Positions 60,590 through 64,000 of a stretch of 64,000 nucleotides of DNA are shown one piece after another. The DNA lies in the NCBI GenBank assembly GCA_039822005.1, contig JBCBMZ010000001.1:682001-746000 (forward strand). Reading direction: 5' to 3'. This DNA comes from JBCBDX01 sp039822005 (GTDB taxonomy: Bacteria; Pseudomonadota; Alphaproteobacteria; Rhizobiales; Rhizobiaceae). The notes under the pieces are model-generated. The model was not told the DNA's origin and did no database searches. It was given only the letters and a program-made list of their open reading frames with translations. Each line of letters opens with the position of its first letter. Positions within the stretch are counted from its first letter, which is position 1. The translations under genes and the position numbers were made by a program.

Positions 60590-61796
60590 GATCAAAAAAC
60601 CGCTTGAACAGATAATGGGAGTCTTGCGGGCCGGGCGATGCTTCCGGGTGGTGCTGCACCGAGAAGACAGGCTTACCATCCACCGCGATACCGCAGTTCG
60701 ATCCGTCAAAAAGCGACACATGGGTTTCGGTCACGCCATCGGGCAGGGTGGAGGCATCGACCGCAAAGCCATGGTTCATGGACACGATCTCGACTTTGCC
60801 CGTTGTGTGGTCTTTGACCGGATGGTTCGCGCCATGGTGGCCTTGATGCATTTTGATGGTTTTGGCGCCAAGCGCCAGCGCCAGCATCTGGTGGCCAAGG
60901 CAAATGCCAAAAACCGGAATACCCGATCCGATAAGCGACCGTATAGTTGGCACGGCATAGTCGCCGGTCGCCGCGGGATCGCCGGGACCGTTAGACAGGA
61001 AAATACCGTCAGGCTTGTGGGCCAGAACATCCTCGGCTTTTGTATTCGCCGGCATCACGGTGACCCGCGCGCCAAGGCCCGACATGAGCCGCAAAATGTT
61101 GCGCTTGACGCCAAAATCGAGCGCTACGATGTGCAATTGCGTATCACTATTGTCGCTATAGCCTTTGTTCCAGACCCAAGGTTTTTGCGTCCATTTGGAT
61201 GATTGGCCGGACGTCACGTCTTTGGCCAGATCAAGGTCTTCCAAACCACTCCAAGCCTTGGCCCGGGCTATCAGCGCATCTTCGTCAAATTTGCCGGAAG
61301 GTTCATGCGCGATGACCGCATTGGCCAATCCATTGTCGCGGATATGAGCTGTCAAAGCGCGCGTATCTATTCCGCTAAGCGCGATGATGCCGCGCTGTTC
61401 CAGCCAATCGGAGAAGTGCTGCGCCTGGCGATAGTTGGAAGGGTCGGTGATCGGTGCCTTGAAGATGGCACCAACCGCACCGGCGCGGTTGACCGGGATC
61501 AAATCTTCAATGTCTTCCTCGTTGGTGCCGACATTGCCAATATGCGGAAAAGTGAAGGTCACGATCTGACCTGCGTAAGACGGATCCGTCAAAATTTCCT
61601 GATAGCCGGTAAGCGCCGTGTTGAAGCAGACTTCTGCTTCAATCGCGCCTGAGGCACCAAAACCATTACCCTTCAAAATTGTACCATCGGCCAAAACCAA
61701 TATTGCGGTTGCAATTTCCGCCTCCCAGGGAGCAGGCGCGACTCTTGGTACCTCGGTGGGGCTTGGCATGGCGGGCCTCGGTGTGACGTCGGTCAT
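60567..61796 (-). CDS. carA: Carbamoyl-phosphate synthase small chain
   Basis: Glutaminase subunit that feeds ammonia to CarB. The N-terminal CPSase domain has FNTALTGYQEILTDPSYAGQIV and GALFKAPI-type strands, and the C-terminal class I amidotransferase domain has SNGPGDPAATGDY, GICLGHQML with the catalytic Cys, and VQHHPEASPGP with His and nearby Glu. 409 aa from ATG 61796; the TTG 21 nt earlier is less likely. Divergent from yqeY across a 205-nt gap. Confidence 0.96.
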   Translation of the reverse strand: MTDVTPRPAMPSPTEVPRVAPAPWEAEIATAILVLADGTILKGNGFGASGAIEAEVCFNTALTGYQEILTDPSYAGQIVTFTFPHIGNVGTNEEDIEDLIPVNRAGAVGAIFKAPITDPSNYRQAQHFSDWLEQRGIIALSGIDTRALTAHIRDNGLANAVIAHEPSGKFDEDALIARAKAWSGLEDLDLAKDVTSGQSSKWTQKPWVWNKGYSDNSDTQLHIVALDFGVKRNILRLMSGLGARVTVMPANTKAEDVLAHKPDGIFLSNGPGDPAATGDYAVPTIRSLIGSGIPVFGICLGHQMLALALGAKTIKMHQGHHGANHPVKDHTTGKVEIVSMNHGFAVDASTLPDGVTETHVSLFDGSNCGIAVDGKPVFSVQHHPEASPGPQDSHYLFKRFFDLIAEAKG

Positions 61797-62001
61797 ATGC
61801 TTGTGATATCGGTGCAAAACACTATATGGGATGGGAAATCAAGCGCACATTGTCGGCAGGGACGTAAGCCAACAGGTAAAACCCACCTAACGTTTTCCAC
61901 AGCCTCATATGTGACCAATTTTCATGCACAGTGTTCGCGTTAACCCGGTTGCCAAGGTGGTAAATGGCAACTATTTTTTCGCGACGCACAAGGAGCGACA
62001 C
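61797..62001. other. Divergent regulatory region carA / yqeY
   Basis: A 205-nt gap that must hold both promoters. I see no strong paired -35/-10 hexamers; an open frame on the plus strand runs into yqeY but its N-terminal part is not homologous to anything I know. Confidence 0.35.
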
Positions 62002-62451
62002 ATGCGTGATGCAATCCAAACCGCGTTGAACGCAGCACAGAAGTCAGGCGACAAAATTCGTGTTTCGACCCTTCGCCTCATCTGCGCTGCGATCAAGGAT
62101 CGCGACATCGCCAATCGAACCGCTGGAAAAGACCCTGTTTCAGCTGACGATATCAATGACATCCTCGTCAAAATGGTCAAACAGCGCAAAGAGGCTGCGG
62201 TGACTTATGAGGAAGCCAATCGCCTTGAACTGGCCGAACAGGAGCGCAAAGAAGCCTCCATCATCGCTGAGTTCATGCCCGAGCAGCTGTGTGAAGACCA
62301 GATCAAGGTGGCTGTTGCCAAAGTGGTTGAAGAAACGGGTGCCGAAGGCCTGCGCGACATGGGCAAGTGCATGGGCGCGCTGAAGGAAAACTATCAGGGC
62401 CAGATGGATTTCACCAAGGCATCGGGCATCGTCCGCGATCTTTTGCGGTAG
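62002..62451 (+). CDS. yqeY: GatB/YqeY domain protein
   Basis: A 149-residue protein of the GatB/YqeY family: MRDAIQTALNAAQKSGDKIRVSTLRLICAAIKDRD at the start, VKMVKQRKEAAVTYEEANR in the middle and GKCMGALKENYQGQMDFTKAS near the end. It resembles the C-terminal domain of the GatB amidotransferase subunit and is proposed to bind tRNA; function is not established. ATG 62002 with AAGGAG upstream is right, and the longer frame is not. A strong inverted repeat begins at the last base of its stop codon. Confidence 0.9.
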   Translation: MRDAIQTALNAAQKSGDKIRVSTLRLICAAIKDRDIANRTAGKDPVSADDINDILVKMVKQRKEAAVTYEEANRLELAEQERKEASIIAEFMPEQLCEDQIKVAVAKVVEETGAEGLRDMGKCMGALKENYQGQMDFTKASGIVRDLLR

Positions 62452-62510
62452 CGCAATTCCGCTGAGTTAGCGATTTGTGATACAACTCCAAGCGGAATTG
62501 CGCAGTTTTT
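62451..62510 (+). terminator. Long inverted-repeat terminator after yqeY
   Basis: Arms GCGCAATTCCGCT (62451-62463) and AGCGGAATTGCGC (62491-62503) are perfect complements, with inner arms GAGTT/AACTC around a 15-nt loop. AG then TTTTT follow on the plus strand. Terminates yqeY; there is no T-run on the other strand, so lrgB needs another signal. Confidence 0.85.
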
Positions 62511-63247
62511 CAGCTGAAAAACAGCCGCCATGCGATGGGCAGCAGGATCGAGGTTGCGATGGCGTTCAGCCCCATCGCAATTCCGGCAAATGCGCCAGCC
62601 ACTTCATTAACCTGAAGCGCGCGCGCGGTTCCAATCCCGTGTGAGGCCGTGCCGAGCGCGAAACCGCGCGCTTCCCATCGCTTTATGCGCGCCAAGTCCA
62701 AGGCCATGGGCCCCAGAGCCGCGCCGATAATGCCGGTGAGAATCACCAGAACGGCTGTGAGTGACGGCAGACCGCCGAACTGTTCGGTAATGCCCATTGC
62801 GATGGGAGCGGTAACTGATTTGGGTGCCATCGCCAGCACAATGTCATCGGCGGCGCCGAGCAACCAGGCGAGAACCACGGCGCTGGCAGACGCAAAGGCC
62901 GATCCTGCGACGATGCTGAGTAAAAGGGTTGGCGCATGGCGACGCACTTTGCCGAATTGGCGGTAAAGCGGTACGGCCAGGGCCACGGTGGCCGGGCCAA
63001 GGAGAAAGTGCACGAACTGGGCACCTTCAAAGAAAGTGTCATAATCTGTGCCTGTCAGCGTCAGCATCGCGACCAGCAAGATCACCGAAATCGCCACAGG
63101 ATTGAGCAGCGGCGAACGGCCTGCGGCTTGATAGATCGCGTTGCCTATCTGATAGGCGATCAAAACAAGCGTGAGATGCAAAAGCGGAGACGTGGAAAGA
63201 TACACCCAGACATCACGCACATTACCGGTTTCAATGGAATCAATCAT
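62510..63247 (-). CDS. lrgB: LrgB-family membrane protein
   Basis: An inner-membrane protein of about 245 residues with roughly seven hydrophobic helices: LLNPVAISVILLVAMLTLTG, FLLGPATVALAVPLYRQ and ATSILLPIAWRLFFS. It contains the family FGGLPSLTAVLVILTGIIGA and GTASHGIGTARAL. LrgAB/CidAB are linked to control of murein hydrolases and cell lysis in Gram-positives, while plant and bacterial relatives export organic acids; the role here is unknown. ATG 63247 overlaps the lrgA stop by 8 nt. Confidence 0.88.
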   Translation of the reverse strand: MIDSIETGNVRDVWVYLSTSPLLHLTLVLIAYQIGNAIYQAAGRSPLLNPVAISVILLVAMLTLTGTDYDTFFEGAQFVHFLLGPATVALAVPLYRQFGKVRRHAPTLLLSIVAGSAFASASAVVLAWLLGAADDIVLAMAPKSVTAPIAMGITEQFGGLPSLTAVLVILTGIIGAALGPMALDLARIKRWEARGFALGTASHGIGTARALQVNEVAGAFAGIAMGLNAIATSILLPIAWRLFFS

Positions 63248-63602
63248 CAGCCGCCCCGCTTTTGTCACTCATATTCATCAGCGTTTGGGCGATGAACCCT
63301 GTCACAAGCACCGCCGCGATGGTGGAGATGATCAAAGTCGCGCCGATCGGCAAAAGGTCGGCTTCCAAGAGACCCAGATGTACAATGATGCCGGTGCCCG
63401 CGGGCACGAAAAGCAGGGACAGGTTCCGCAAAAGCGTGTCAGCGACCGTACCGAGATCATTTGGCACTGAGCCTTTAACGATCAGGCCAAATAGCAAAAT
63501 CACCATGCCCGCAACGGGGCCGGGCATGGGCAGGCCGAAAAACGCCACAATCGCCTCACCTATGAGTTGGCAGGAGAAAATAATGGTGATCCATCGCAAC
63601 AT
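63240..63602 (-). CDS. lrgA: CidA/LrgA-family holin-like protein
   Basis: A 120-residue membrane protein with about four helices: FSCQLIGEAIVAFFGLPMPGPVAGMVILL contains the LrgA signature PMPGPVAGM, and LLRNLSLLFVPAGTGII is typical. Partner of LrgB; the two overlap by 8 nt and form an operon. It is transcribed away from dnaG across about 90 nt. Confidence 0.9.
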   Translation of the reverse strand: MLRWITIIFSCQLIGEAIVAFFGLPMPGPVAGMVILLFGLIVKGSVPNDLGTVADTLLRNLSLLFVPAGTGIIVHLGLLEADLLPIGATLIISTIAAVLVTGFIAQTLMNMSDKSGAADD

Positions 63603-63639
63603 GGATTAATTCGCTCTCTCTGAGGCAGTTGGATTGTGT

Positions 63640-63668
63640 TTGATTTTTGCACTCGGGCCTTGTCTAAT
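63640..63668 (+). promoter_or_regulatory. Possible dnaG promoter
   Basis: TTGATT (63640-63645), 17-nt spacer, TCTAAT (63663-63668). The predicted start near 63675 is just upstream of the ribosome site of dnaG. Fit is moderate and untested. Confidence 0.45.
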
Positions 63669-63693
63669 GCATACCTGAAGGAGGCGCTACCGA

Positions 63694-64000
63694 GTGGCTA
63701 GATTTAGCCCTTCATTTCTTGAAGAAATACGTGACCGCGTTCCGATATCGGACGTGATCGGTACTCGCGTCACTTGGGACAAGCGCAAATCGAATACATC
63801 GCGCGGCGACCATTGGGCCTGCTGTCCGTTTCATGGCGAGACGACGCCCTCGTTCCACTGCGAGGACAAAAAGGGCCGTTATTACTGCTTTGGCTGTGGC
63901 GCGTCAGGCGATCATTTTCGCTTTTTGACAGAGCAGGAAGGCGTTTCTTTCCCCGAAGCGGTGGAGCGTATCGCCAACATGGCGGGCGTTTCGATGCCCG
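63694..64000 (+). CDS. dnaG: DNA primase DnaG, N-terminal part only
   Basis: Makes RNA primers for replication. GTG 63694 preceded by GAAGGAGG starts VARFSPSFLEEIRDRVPISDVIG; the zinc-binding motif is CCPFHGETTPSFHC and YYCFGCG (a CHC2-type finger), followed by FPEAVERIANMAG. The gene runs off the right edge after about 102 codons, so the TOPRIM and C-terminal domains are missing. rpoD is expected downstream in this group but is outside the window. Confidence 0.96.
   Translation, partial: MARFSPSFLEEIRDRVPISDVIGTRVTWDKRKSNTSRGDHWACCPFHGETTPSFHCEDKKGRYYCFGCGASGDHFRFLTEQEGVSFPEAVERIANMAGVSMP

Overview
The window is chromosomal DNA of an alphaproteobacterium of the order Hyphomicrobiales (Rhizobiales). 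GC content looks like the mid-50s percent by eye. The assignment rests on gene content and order: pmbA - cysQ-like - DUF4170 - waaA - lpxK facing DUF2093 - mutL; lpcC - greA - carB; carA - yqeY - dnaG; a CIRCE-controlled groESL operon; a Tad/Cpa pilus locus of rhizobial type; and an alpha-r14-like small RNA gene with three anti-Shine-Dalgarno loops. Genus cannot be decided from the sequence alone. No tRNA, rRNA, CRISPR, transposase or phage gene was seen.

Layout. 0-5.4 kb: start of groEL, groES with promoter and CIRCE, a terminator, a divergent TadG/TadE-type cluster and a two-TM degenerate EAL protein. 5.5-16.8 kb: mostly rightward housekeeping genes (HAD hydrolase, ribF, two SDRs, ileS, lipoprotein, rluB, rsmD, patatin) interrupted by a leftward RES-Xre toxin-antitoxin pair and tRNA deaminase tadA. 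16.8-20.5 kb: a leftward three-gene transporter operon (Kef antiporter, VOC protein, MATE pump) with 4-nt overlaps. 20.6-27.5 kb: pmbA, cysQ-like, DUF4170, waaA, lpxK, then leftward mutL-DUF2093. 27.9-32.3 kb: rhodanese-like protein, selO, an orphan peptide-binding protein and an odd metallo-beta-lactamase-fold protein. 32.4-40.2 kb: Tad pilus operon cpaB-cpaC-lipoprotein-cpaE-cpaF-tadB-tadC-tadD. 40.3-43.9 kb: omega-aminotransferase, the small RNA, a LysR regulator and trxB. 44.0-49.3 kb: surface-polysaccharide cluster (sulfotransferase-like, GT4, GT25, KpsS-like, LpcC). 49.4-52.6 kb: greA, a cold-shock gene and a predicted copper-responsive module (CueR-type regulator, glutaredoxin-MauE membrane protein, two cytochromes c). 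52.6-64 kb: carB, a membrane pentapeptide-repeat protein, PilZ, zinc peptidase, DUF2161, carA, yqeY, lrgAB and the start of dnaG.

How the parts work together. Three themes recur: envelope and surface building (waaA, lpxK, lpcC, KpsS-like and GT genes, Tad pilus, patatin), translation and RNA processing (ileS, rluB, rsmD, tadA, greA, cold-shock protein) and stress or redox control (groESL, Kef-VOC-MATE, trxB, copper module, RES-Xre, SelO). The most distinctive elements are the minus-strand RNA at 41738-41862, the MerR-type promoter with a 19-bp spacer at 52185-52215, a 19-bp perfect inverted repeat inside the pentapeptide gene next to twelve near-identical 30-bp repeats, and a metallo-beta-lactamase-fold protein lacking the usual HxHxDH motif.
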